A DNA stretch of 5,571 nt. Source: Candidatus Rokuibacteriota bacterium. Its GTDB lineage: Bacteria; Methylomirabilota; Methylomirabilia; Rokubacteriales; CSP1-6. The stretch covers positions 1-5,571 of the forward strand of contig QHRS01000137.1 in assembly GCA_003221435.1 (NCBI GenBank). The letters run 5' to 3'. Shown in pieces: positions 1 to 5,571 of the stretch. The notes below the pieces were generated by a model. It was given only the letters and a program-made list of their open reading frames with translations, searched no databases and was not told the origin of the DNA. The stretch's first letter is position 1. Every line of letters begins with the position of its first letter. A program made the translations under genes and the position numbers.

Positions 1-639
1 GGCCGCATGTTCAAGCTCGCGATCAAGGCGAACATGCTGACCACCATGCCCCCGCTTCCCACCATCAAGGTGCGGAACGTTCGGAAAGGCTTCTTCGAGC
101 CCGACGAGATCACCCGCGTCCTTGCAACTCTTCCCGAAGACCTGCGACCCCCGATCGAGTTTGCCTACATCACGGGCTGGCGAATCGGCGAGATCTGCGA
201 CCTCAAGTGGGCCAACGTGGACGTGGCCGGTTGCGTCGTACGCCTCGATCCCGGGACCACCAAGAAGGACGAGGGTCGCACCTTCCCGTTTGCCAAGCAC
301 CCCCGCTTGGGGGCGCTGATCGTCGCGCAGATGGAGCGGACCCTGGCCGTTCAGCGCCAGCGCGGGAAGATCATCCCCTGGGTGTTCTGGCGCGAGGGCG
401 AGCAGATCGGCGAGTTCAAGCGGACCTGGGCCAACGCCTGCAAGACTGCCAAGGTGCCTGGGAAGCTCGTCCACGATCTGCGTCGGACGGCGGTCCGGAA
501 TCTTGTGCGCGCAGGTGTGCCAGAGCGGGTCGCCATGCAGTTGACCGGCCACAAGACTCGGGCCGTCTTCGACCGCTACGACATCGTGTCCGAGGCCGAT
601 CTCAGCGCGGCTGTCGAAAAACTCTCGCGTCAGAACTGA
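1..639 (+). CDS. Tyrosine recombinase (phage-type integrase), 5' end cut off by the window
   Basis: A site-specific recombinase of the lambda integrase family, which cuts and rejoins DNA through a covalent 3'-phosphotyrosine link. The frame is open from base 1 and the first residues (GRMFKLA) already read like the end of the core-binding domain, so the ATG at 7 is probably internal and the real start lies left of the window. The catalytic domain is complete: Arg in TGWRIGE (codon 181), Lys in TTKKDEGR (262), His and Arg in HDLRR (472 and 481), His in TGHK (550) and nucleophile Tyr in FDRYD (577). The gene ends 52 bp before the 3' end of a minus-strand tRNA-Arg, the usual attachment site for such enzymes. 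The intact R-K-H-R-H-Y set argues for a working enzyme. XerC/D is less likely given the tRNA neighbour and the NVRKGFFEPDE linker typical of phage and island integrases. The family is certain; the element type is unknown. Confidence 0.93.
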   Translation, partial: GRMFKLAIKANMLTTMPPLPTIKVRNVRKGFFEPDEITRVLATLPEDLRPPIEFAYITGWRIGEICDLKWANVDVAGCVVRLDPGTTKKDEGRTFPFAKHPRLGALIVAQMERTLAVQRQRGKIIPWVFWREGEQIGEFKRTWANACKTAKVPGKLVHDLRRTAVRNLVRAGVPERVAMQLTGHKTRAVFDRYDIVSEADLSAAVEKLSRQN

Positions 640-691
640 AGGCAGTTGCCGCTCACATCACGGCACAGCGACCGAAGCCACCCGCGTAACT

Positions 692-768
<77 letters not shown>

Positions 769-788
769 GCCTTGCGCGACGTGTACGC

Positions 789-881
789 TGGCGGAGAGGA
801 GAGGATTCGAACCTCCGGACCGGTTTTACCCGATCAACCGCTTAGCAGGCGGCTGCCTTCAGCCAACTCGGCCACCTCTCC
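789..881 (-). tRNA. tRNA-Ser(GCU), CCA encoded
   Basis: A class II tRNA on the minus strand. The acceptor GGAGAGG (881-875) pairs with CCTCTCC (799-793), followed by discriminator G (792) and CCA (791-789). The anticodon stem GCCGC/GCGGT encloses loop CTGCTAA with anticodon GCT (846-844), reading AGC/AGU serine codons. The long variable arm GATCGG...CCGGTC is the mark of tRNA-Ser. The T-arm is GGAGG-TTCGAAT-CCTCT. It lies 9 bp after tRNA-Ser(UGA) and 20 bp before tRNA-Arg, so all three are probably cut from one transcript. Confidence 0.97.
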
Positions 882-890
882 AACACTGTT

Positions 891-976
891 TGGCGGAGGG
901 AGTAGGATTCGAACCCACGGAGCTATCGCTCTCCGGTTTTCAAGACCGGCGCCTTCAACCACTCGGCCATCCCTCC
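891..976 (-). tRNA. tRNA-Ser(UGA), CCA encoded
   Basis: A class II tRNA on the minus strand. The acceptor GGAGGGA (976-970) pairs with TCCCTCC (901-895), followed by discriminator G (894) and CCA (893-891). The anticodon stem CCGGT/ACCGG encloses loop CTTGAAA with anticodon TGA (942-940), reading UCN serine codons. The variable arm GAGC-GATA-GCTC and the T-arm GTGGG-TTCGAAT-CCTAC are clear. It is the first of three clustered tRNAs and has a promoter-like sequence just upstream (995-1023). Confidence 0.97.
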
Positions 977-994
977 CAACGCTTGCGGCGGCGC

Positions 995-1023
995 AGTTTA
1001 GCCGATTCGTCGGGTCGCGTCGA
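995..1023 (-). promoter_or_regulatory. Possible sigma-70-type promoter for the tRNA cluster
   Basis: On the minus strand, TCGACG (1023-1018, four of six matches to TTGACA) and TAAACT (1000-995, four of six to TATAAT) are 17 bp apart. Transcription would start about 12 bases before tRNA-Ser(UGA), a sensible short leader. The TAAACT lies in the least GC-rich patch of the 88-bp gap between the mgsA stop and the tRNA. The match is only moderate. Read-through from mgsA is the alternative or an addition, since I see no terminator in the gap. Confidence 0.35.
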
Positions 1024-1064
1024 GCAGCCCCCGAGCCACGGGCAGCACGCCACGCGTTCTCACG

Positions 1065-1559
1065 CTATCCCCGTTGCGAGCGCTCCGGCGGGGCCTCGAC
1101 CTCGCTGCTCCCGTCCTCCTCCAGCGGATCACGGCTCGGGAGCAATCGCTCGTACTCCTCGGCCATCAGCGGGCTCGACAGCATAAAGTCGGCGGAGGCC
1201 CGGTTGCACGCGATCGGCACGTTGTAGACCACGGCGATGCGCAGCAGCGCCTTCACGTCGACGTCGTGAGGATGCGGCTCCAGCGGGTCCCAGAAGAAGA
1301 TCACGAAGTCGATCCGACCCTCCGCGATCCCCGCACCGACCTGCTGGTCGCCGCCCAGGGGTCCGCTCAGGAACAAGTTCATCTCCAGCCCGAGCTGCGA
1401 CTCGAGCAGCGTTCCGGTCGTGCCGGTGGCGAACAGCTCGTGCAAAGCCAGCGTTCCACGGTTGAACTGAGCCCATTCCAGGAGATCGCGTTTGCGATTG
1501 TCGTGGGCGATCAATGCGATCCGCTTGCGCCGGCCCATCGGGATTCCGTTCGAAACCAA
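1065..1559 (-). CDS. mgsA: Methylglyoxal synthase
   Basis: Converts dihydroxyacetone phosphate to methylglyoxal and phosphate in the cytoplasm, a bypass of lower glycolysis that frees phosphate when sugar phosphates build up. The start chosen is the TTG at 1559 because GGAGG (1570-1566) lies 6 bases upstream; it also gives exactly the N-terminal length of the E. coli enzyme. With this start the catalytic positions keep E. coli numbering: His19-Asp20 (IAHDN), Asp71 (GPLGGDQQVG), Asp91 (FFWDP), His98 and Asp101 (PHDVD). The phosphate-binding ATGTTG motif is at residues 44-49. The protein is 164 residues against about 152 in E. coli; the extra length is an acidic, Pro/Ser-rich tail (RDPLEEDGSSEVEAPPER). 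The ATG at 1538 and a TTG at 1601 are weaker starts. It is divergent from the aminopeptidase and lies 88 bp upstream of the tRNA cluster on the same strand, so co-transcription with the tRNAs is possible. Confidence 0.96.
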   Translation of the reverse strand: MVSNGIPMGRRKRIALIAHDNRKRDLLEWAQFNRGTLALHELFATGTTGTLLESQLGLEMNLFLSGPLGGDQQVGAGIAEGRIDFVIFFWDPLEPHPHDVDVKALLRIAVVYNVPIACNRASADFMLSSPLMAEEYERLLPSRDPLEEDGSSEVEAPPERSQRG

Positions 1560-1565
1560 AGACCA

Positions 1566-1570
1566 CCTCC
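1566..1570 (-). promoter_or_regulatory. Shine-Dalgarno site that decides the mgsA start (TTG)
   Basis: The minus strand reads GGAGGTGGTCTTTG. GGAGG is followed by six bases and then TTG at 1559. No comparable purine-rich site precedes the in-frame ATG at 1538 (upstream bases AACGGAATCCCG) or the TTG at 1601. This makes the rare TTG codon the best start. Confidence 0.7.
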
Positions 1571-1643
1571 ATCGCTCGCTCCAATTACCGCAGCCCTGCA
1601 ACCGTAGATTACCTCAGAACTGCGGCAAGTGCCGGGAGGCCGC

Positions 1644-1656
1644 TTCGGGACCCGAA
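1644..1656. repeat. Perfect 13-bp dyad between mgsA and the aminopeptidase gene
   Basis: TTCGGG-A-CCCGAA is a perfect inverted repeat around one central base, in the divergent intergenic region, 58 bp before the aminopeptidase ATG and 84 bp before the mgsA start. Its form and place fit a dimeric repressor or activator site for one or both genes. It is not a usual terminator: the adjacent A-run is on the plus-strand 3' side. I recognise no known operator consensus, and chance is possible in GC-rich DNA. Confidence 0.35.
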
Positions 1657-1700
1657 AAATCCTGTGCTCCGTGGGTTCGGCATGGGCCGATAACGCCTGC

Positions 1701-1707
1701 GGAGGAG
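1701..1707 (+). promoter_or_regulatory. Shine-Dalgarno site of the M1 aminopeptidase
   Basis: GGAGGAG lies seven bases before the ATG at 1715. It is strong and well spaced, and it supports the start that gives an intact N-terminal export signal. Confidence 0.75.
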
Positions 1708-1714
1708 AACCCGC

Positions 1715-4342
1715 ATGCGTCCCGCTGTCCCGTTCGCGACCCTGGCCTTCGCCGTGGTCGCCGTCGCCCTCACGACCGCGTGTGCCGCGCCCGCCGAATC
1801 GGTGCGGCTCGACCACAAGATCGCGCCCACGTTCGAAGCCGTGCGCATGGCCGTGGATGCGGGGAGCGAGGGCTACCGCGGCTCGGTGCAGATCGAGCTC
1901 ACCGCGACGGAGCGCGCGGGGTCGTTCCAGTTCCATGCCCGCGGGCTCACGCTCGGCCGCATCCAGCTCCGCTCCACCTCCCGCGACTACGCGGTCACCG
2001 CCGACCCGGAGCGCGACGGCATCGTCACGGTCAAGGTGGCTCCTGCGCTCGAGCCGGGCGACTACACGCTCGCGCTCGACTTCAGCCGGGCGTTCGACAC
2101 GCACGGGATGGGCTTCTACAAGCGGACGGCCGGCGGCAAGAGCTACACGTTCAGCCAGTTCGAGACCAGCGACGCGCGCCGGGCATTTCCGTGCTGGGAC
2201 GAGCCCGAGTTCAAGATCCCGTGGCAGGTCACGCTGATCGTGCCCAAGGATCATCTGGCGATCTCGAACACGCCGATCGAGAAGCGGACCGAGTTCGGGG
2301 CCCAAAGCATCGTCCAGTTCCAGCGCACGCCACCGATGCCGTCCTACCTCGTGGCGCTCGCCACCGGACCGTTCGACACACTGGCCGTTCCCGGGCTCCC
2401 GGTGCCGGGCCGCGTCGTGACCTGCGCCGGACAGAGCGAGCTCGGGGCTGAGGCGGCGCGCGTGGCGCCGGCGCTGTTGAAACAGCTCGAGAACTACTTC
2501 GGCCAGGCTTATCCGTACGCGAAGCTGGACCTGATCGCGGCGCCGGACTTCGCCTACGGGGCGATGGAGAACCCGGGAGCCGTCACGTTCGACGACAAGT
2601 CGCTGCTCGTCGATCCCGGCGACCCGAGCTCGGAGCCGCGACGAGAGCTGGCCGAGATCATGGCGCACGAGCTCGCGCACATGTGGTTCGGCGATCTCGT
2701 CACGCTGCGATGGTGGGACGATCTGTGGCTCAACGAGTCGTTCGCCTCGTGGATCGGAGACAGGGTCGCGGACGCGGCGTTCCCGGGCTACGGCATCGGC
2801 GGCGCAAGCGTTGGGCAATCCGACGCTGCGATGCAGGCCGACGCCCGCGCCACGGCGCGGGCCATGCGCCGGCCGGTCGCGAGCGCGGAGCGCCTCGATC
2901 AGCTCGCCGACGGCCTGACCTACGCCCGGGGACGGTCGGTGCTCTCGATGTTCGAGCAGTGGCTGGGCTCGAGGGTGTTCCAGGCCGGGGTCGCGAGCTA
3001 CCTAGAGCAGCACGCCTGGAAGACCGCCGACGCCCGCGACCTGTGGCAGGCGCTGGGACAGGCATCCGGCCAGGACGTCGGTGCGGCGATGTCGACGTTC
3101 GTGAACCAGCCCGGCGTGCCGCTCGTGAGGTGCGAGCTGTTCCAGAACGGCCGCGTGGTTCTCAGCCAGAAGCGCCTCTCAAGCGACGTGGACGCCGGTT
3201 CCGGAACGGGGCGCTGGAGCATTCCGGTGGCGCTCAAGTTCTCCGATGGCGGCACGGTCCGCGTCATGACCGTGCTGCTGACCGAGCCGAGCCAGTCGGT
3301 GCTGCTGCCGACCGGCGGCGCGACAGCATGGGTGATGCCGGACGCCGACGCACGGGGCTATTACCGCTGGCAGGTCCCGGCGCCGATGCTGCAGGCGATC
3401 GCGCGGCAGTCGCGGGCGCTGCTCACGCAGCGCGAGCGCGTTCGCTTCGTCTTGAATCTGACGGCACTGATTGGAACCGGCGACGTGCACGGCGACGATT
3501 ACCTGCGCGCGCTCGCCGAGTTTTCCGGCGATCCCGATCCCGAGGTGATCGGAGCCGTGGTCCAGGCGCTCGAGCCGGCGCGCCAGGCGTTCGCGGCGCC
3601 TGACAACCCGGAGGCGTTCGCGCGCTACGTTCGCGCCACGCTGGGTCCGGCGCTCGATCGCATCGGGCTCGATCCTGGGCTCGGCGAGCCGAACGCCGTC
3701 ACGCTGCTGCGCCCGACGCTGCTGCGCTGGGTGGGCGACGTGGGGGGCGACGCCAGGGTGCTGGAGCACTGCGAGGCGCTGGCGAGTACCTATCTGCTGT
3801 CACCGGCGAGCGTCCCGCCGTCGCTCGTGGAGGAGGCGCTGGCGCTGGCTGCGATTCGCGGCGATGCGACGCTGTTCTCGGAGTACCGCCGCCGCTTCGA
3901 GGCCGCTCCGACTCGGCTCGAGCGCCGGCGCTACCTCGAGGCCATGGGCAGCTTCCGCTCGCATCCGCTCATGCTGCGCGCGCTCGCCTACGTGCTCAAG
4001 GGTCCGCTCAAGACACAGGAACTGCTCACGATCCCGCGCGCGATCGCGGCATCGGGAGCGCTCGACGAGGAGCTCTACGTGTGGCTGACGGCGAACTACG
4101 ACGCGATCGCGAACCGTATGCCGGCCGAGATGACGACGGTCATGCCGCAGCTCGTCTCGGGTTGCTCGCTCAAGCTGCTCGACTCCGCGCAGGGCTTCTT
4201 CGACGACCCGCATCACCGTGCGGCCGGCACCGAGAGCGAGGTGGCGCAGATGGTGGAGCAGATGCGCCGCTGCATCACGCTGCACGAGCGCGATGCCCGC
4301 GCCGTGGACGCCTACCTCGAGGGCCCGGTCGGGTCCAAGTAG
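1715..4342 (+). CDS. Exported M1-family zinc aminopeptidase (gluzincin)
   Basis: Removes N-terminal residues from peptides with a single catalytic zinc. The 875-residue length is normal for full-length four-domain M1 enzymes. Residues 1-23 form an export signal: RP, a hydrophobic run (residues 7-19) and LTTAC. Cys23 could be lipidated, but the lipobox is poor (Thr at -3), so ordinary signal peptidase cleavage nearby is also possible. The N-terminal beta domain holds ARRAFPCWDEP (154-164). Substrate-binding GAMEN is at 282-286, and the zinc site is HELAH (His318, catalytic Glu319, His322) plus Glu341 in WLNES. Tyr403 in LTYARG is the transition-state tyrosine. From about residue 545 (YYRWQV) to the end is a helical ERAP1-C-like domain. 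All active-site residues are present. Strong ribosome binding site, divergent from mgsA, convergent with the permease gene 23 bp downstream. The likely role is peptide scavenging in the cell envelope; specificity cannot be read from sequence. Confidence 0.96.
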   Translation: MRPAVPFATLAFAVVAVALTTACAAPAESVRLDHKIAPTFEAVRMAVDAGSEGYRGSVQIELTATERAGSFQFHARGLTLGRIQLRSTSRDYAVTADPERDGIVTVKVAPALEPGDYTLALDFSRAFDTHGMGFYKRTAGGKSYTFSQFETSDARRAFPCWDEPEFKIPWQVTLIVPKDHLAISNTPIEKRTEFGAQSIVQFQRTPPMPSYLVALATGPFDTLAVPGLPVPGRVVTCAGQSELGAEAARVAPALLKQLENYFGQAYPYAKLDLIAAPDFAYGAMENPGAVTFDDKSLLVDPGDPSSEPRRELAEIMAHELAHMWFGDLVTLRWWDDLWLNESFASWIGDRVADAAFPGYGIGGASVGQSDAAMQADARATARAMRRPVASAERLDQLADGLTYARGRSVLSMFEQWLGSRVFQAGVASYLEQHAWKTADARDLWQALGQASGQDVGAAMSTFVNQPGVPLVRCELFQNGRVVLSQKRLSSDVDAGSGTGRWSIPVALKFSDGGTVRVMTVLLTEPSQSVLLPTGGATAWVMPDADARGYYRWQVPAPMLQAIARQSRALLTQRERVRFVLNLTALIGTGDVHGDDYLRALAEFSGDPDPEVIGAVVQALEPARQAFAAPDNPEAFARYVRATLGPALDRIGLDPGLGEPNAVTLLRPTLLRWVGDVGGDARVLEHCEALASTYLLSPASVPPSLVEEALALAAIRGDATLFSEYRRRFEAAPTRLERRRYLEAMGSFRSHPLMLRALAYVLKGPLKTQELLTIPRAIAASGALDEELYVWLTANYDAIANRMPAEMTTVMPQLVSGCSLKLLDSAQGFFDDPHHRAAGTESEVAQMVEQMRRCITLHERDARAVDAYLEGPVGSK

Positions 4343-4365
4343 CCCGGAGCGATGCCGGCGCGGCC

Positions 4366-5208
4366 TCAGAACATCGTGGTCTGATCCAGCCGGCCCTCGC
4401 GCCGGGCCCGGTTCTCGAGCGCGGTGTAGCCGTAGTGGGCGATCGCGGACATCGCGAGCGTGGTGACTGCCAGCATGCCGAGCAGCTCGAGGTCGCTCAT
4501 GCGGCCGAGCACGGCGCTCGCGCCGTGGCCGAGCAGGAACCGGCGGATCGCCTCGTAGCCGTAGGTGAACGGCAGGGCGAGCGACAGCTCGCGCAGGCCG
4601 TGCGGCATCAGGTCGATGGGGAAGATCACGCCGCACAGCATGTAGAGCGCGATCGCGATGCCCTCGTTCATGCTCATCGCGATCCGCGGCAGCACGAGCG
4701 CGAACCCGGCCACGAGGAACCCCAGGAACAGCGTGGCCACGAGCACCAGTGCGAACGACGCGGCGAGCGGCAGCCACTGCACGGCGCTCCATTCCCACCG
4801 CACCCGGAACAGGAACCACCCCAGCACGAGCACGATGACCACGGTGAAGCTCGCCAGCGCGAACTTGATCGAGGCGCGCCCCCACAGGTAGGTGCGCATG
4901 CCGATGGGAGACGCGTACACGAGCTTGAGCGTCTCGTACTGCTCGCGCTCCTCCACGATCACCCAGCCCATGCCGACGACGGCGCGCGTCACGTACTCGT
5001 GCACCGCGTTCGCCACGTAGAGCGCCGCGAACAGCGCGGGCCGGCGGGCGGTGGCCCCCACCGCCCAGAACATGCCGCCCAGGATGAGCGCCGTGCCGAT
5101 CGGGCGGATCAACGTGTAGACCCCGAACACGATCGCGTCCGCCCAGTTGGATTCGATCTGCCAGCCGAGCCAGGCGGCGGTGCGGATACGCTGGACGAAT
5201 GCGCTCAT
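4366..5208 (-). CDS. ABC-2 type transporter permease
   Basis: A 280-residue inner-membrane subunit of an ABC exporter. It has six probable membrane spans, around residues 26-50, 58-80, 117-134, 145-175, 183-200 and 238-260. After span 2 comes VEEREQYETLKLVYASP (85-101), the conserved cytoplasmic coupling segment of ABC-2 permeases that contacts the ATPase. Near the C-terminus, FPIDLMP (196-202) and LPFTYGYEAIRRFLLG (212-227) match the family, and the tail ENRARREGRL is repeated in the neighbouring upstream permease (ENLSKREGRL). The ATG at 5208 is the only ATG in frame in the spacer; its ribosome site is weak (GGTGG, 4 bases away). That ATG overlaps the stop of a 40-codon ORF by ATGA, suggesting translational coupling. 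The substrate is unknown; family members move drugs, polysaccharide or lipid-linked molecules. It ends convergently 23 bp from the aminopeptidase gene. Confidence 0.9.
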   Translation of the reverse strand: MSAFVQRIRTAAWLGWQIESNWADAIVFGVYTLIRPIGTALILGGMFWAVGATARRPALFAALYVANAVHEYVTRAVVGMGWVIVEEREQYETLKLVYASPIGMRTYLWGRASIKFALASFTVVIVLVLGWFLFRVRWEWSAVQWLPLAASFALVLVATLFLGFLVAGFALVLPRIAMSMNEGIAIALYMLCGVIFPIDLMPHGLRELSLALPFTYGYEAIRRFLLGHGASAVLGRMSDLELLGMLAVTTLAMSAIAHYGYTALENRARREGRLDQTTMF

Positions 5209-5327
5209 CTCGCCACCCGCGCCGCCCCGCGGGCGCCGGCGGAGCGCTCCATCGATCCGCCGCCCGTCGCCGCCTTGCAGGCCGCGGGGCCGCGGCGCGC
5301 CGCCGCCCCGCGCTCCACGCGCGTCAT
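5205..5327 (-). CDS. Possible 40-residue ORF coupled between the two permeases
   Basis: On the minus strand an ATG at 5327 overlaps the TGA of the upstream permease (ATGA), and after 40 codons its own TGA overlaps the ATG of the next permease (again ATGA). The predicted peptide begins MTRVERGAAARRGP. It is rich in Ala, Arg and Gly, with no membrane segment and no motif I recognise. The double four-base overlap is what a translationally coupled operon gene looks like. Against it, the stretch is about 87% G+C, where stop codons are rare, and the composition looks like random GC-rich sequence. It may be a real small protein, a coupling leader that carries ribosomes across the spacer, or nothing. 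Confidence 0.25.
   Translation of the reverse strand: MTRVERGAAARRGPAACKAATGGGSMERSAGARGAARVAR
5281..5296. repeat. GC-only hairpin in the inter-permease spacer
   Basis: GCCGCG (5281-5286) pairs with CGCGGC (5291-5296) around a four-base loop, giving six consecutive G-C pairs. In the minus-strand mRNA it lies after the upstream permease stop and about 73 bases before the downstream permease start. There is no U-tract, so it is not a classical terminator. It could slow translation, set the ratio of the two permeases or protect an mRNA end, but such stems arise easily at this G+C content. Confidence 0.3.
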
Positions 5328-5571
5328 TGCCACCTCTGCGTGAGCCGTCCTTCGCGCTTGGACAGGTTCTCGAGATAGCGCAGCGCCGCCCCCGCGATGA
5401 AGAACAGCGCGACCGCCAGCACCAGCAGGATCGCGAACTCGAGGCGCACCGGCAGCAGGCCGCGCGCCGGGGCCCCGATCAAGAGCTGGCGCATGGCGTC
5501 GATCCCGAGCGCAAGCGGGATCAAGCCGGCCACGAACGATCCGAGCGCCCCGAGCGTGCGCAGCGGGAAGT
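5324..5571 (-). CDS. Second ABC-2 type transporter permease, N-terminal part outside the window
   Basis: Only the last 81 complete codons are visible and the frame is open to the right edge; the GTG at 5533 is therefore internal, not a start. The visible part reads FPLRTLGALGS, then LIPLALGIDAMRQLLIG, one clear membrane span (LEFAILLVLAVALFFIAGAAL) and the tail ENLSKREGRLTQRWQ. This is the ABC-2 permease C-terminus: an amphipathic stretch ending in Pro...DAMRQLL, the last transmembrane helix and a basic REGRL tail. It resembles the downstream permease at the same places (EAIRRFLLG, REGRL), so the two are probably paralogous halves of one heteromeric exporter. The stop overlaps the ATG of the 40-codon ORF. 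The ATP-binding subunit is not in the window and would be expected further upstream (right). Confidence 0.85.
   Translation of the reverse strand, partial: FPLRTLGALGSFVAGLIPLALGIDAMRQLLIGAPARGLLPVRLEFAILLVLAVALFFIAGAALRYLENLSKREGRLTQRWQ

Noticed and set aside
640..691. Possible second att copy or terminator between the integrase and tRNA-Arg
   Set aside because: No repeat of the tRNA end is visible and the only minus-strand stem is three pairs around TTCG with no U-tract.
772..1227. Plus-strand open frames (151 and 98 codons) across the tRNA cluster
   Set aside because: They run antisense through two serine tRNAs and the end of mgsA. Sequences like GGEERIRTSGPV are the well-known spurious translation of antisense tRNA-Ser and are often misannotated as proteins.
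1666..1694. GATAAC as a -10 element for the aminopeptidase gene
   Set aside because: There is no acceptable -35 element 16-18 bp upstream, and transcription would start inside the ribosome binding site.
1511..2818. A 435-codon open frame on the minus strand, antisense to the aminopeptidase and across the intergenic region
   Set aside because: It is a product of high G+C on the strand opposite a clear gene. The translation is Arg/His/Glu/Val-rich with no recognisable motif, while the plus strand encodes an intact M1 peptidase.
4343..4365. Possible bidirectional terminator between the convergent aminopeptidase and permease genes
   Set aside because: The gap is only 23 bp and shows no stable stem followed by a T-run on either strand. 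Termination there would have to be Rho-dependent or lie elsewhere.
3800..4885. A 361-codon minus-strand open frame spanning the convergent gene ends
   Set aside because: It lies out of frame with the permease and antisense to the ERAP1-C-like domain. Its composition is Arg/Ala/His-rich without motifs.
4081..5343. A 420-codon open frame on the plus strand across the aminopeptidase end and the permease gene
   Set aside because: The translation is rich in His, Arg, Glu and Gln with no fold signature, and lies antisense to a clear multi-span permease. It is a typical GC-rich shadow frame.

Overview
The window is about two thirds G+C, with codons ending mostly in G or C and tightly packed genes. 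This suggests a high-GC Gram-negative or Gram-negative-like bacterium; the M1 peptidase carries an export signal. I cannot name the organism from sequence alone. An uncultured high-GC lineage (Eisenbacteria-, Gemmatimonadota- or Myxococcota-like) would fit, but this is a guess. No stretch longer than about 150 bases lacks a gene or RNA.

Left edge (1-639): the 3' part of a tyrosine recombinase (phage-type integrase) with all six catalytic residues, reading toward a tRNA locus. Positions 692-976 hold three tRNA genes on the minus strand: Ser(UGA), Ser(GCU) and Arg(ACG) in transcription order, each with CCA encoded in the DNA. The 3' end of tRNA-Arg faces the integrase across about 50 bp. This is the usual geometry of an element integrated into a tRNA 3' end, so most of an island or prophage probably lies left of the window.

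Centre (1065-4342): mgsA (methylglyoxal synthase, minus strand), upstream of and in the same direction as the tRNAs, and a divergent M1-family zinc aminopeptidase (plus strand) with an N-terminal export signal. About 155 bp separates them and holds both ribosome binding sites and a 13-bp dyad.

Right edge (4366-5571): a minus-strand ABC-2 type exporter cluster. It has one complete permease and the C-terminal part of a second, upstream permease. An 87% G+C spacer separates them and contains a 40-codon ORF that overlaps both neighbours by ATGA. The ATPase subunit is not in the window and is probably further upstream, to the right.

Most of the window is ordinary chromosomal backbone. The parts most worth a second look are the integrase/tRNA-Arg junction, the unusually extended acceptor stem of that tRNA precursor, and the coupled mini-ORF between the permeases. 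I see no clear new system inside these 5.6 kb.
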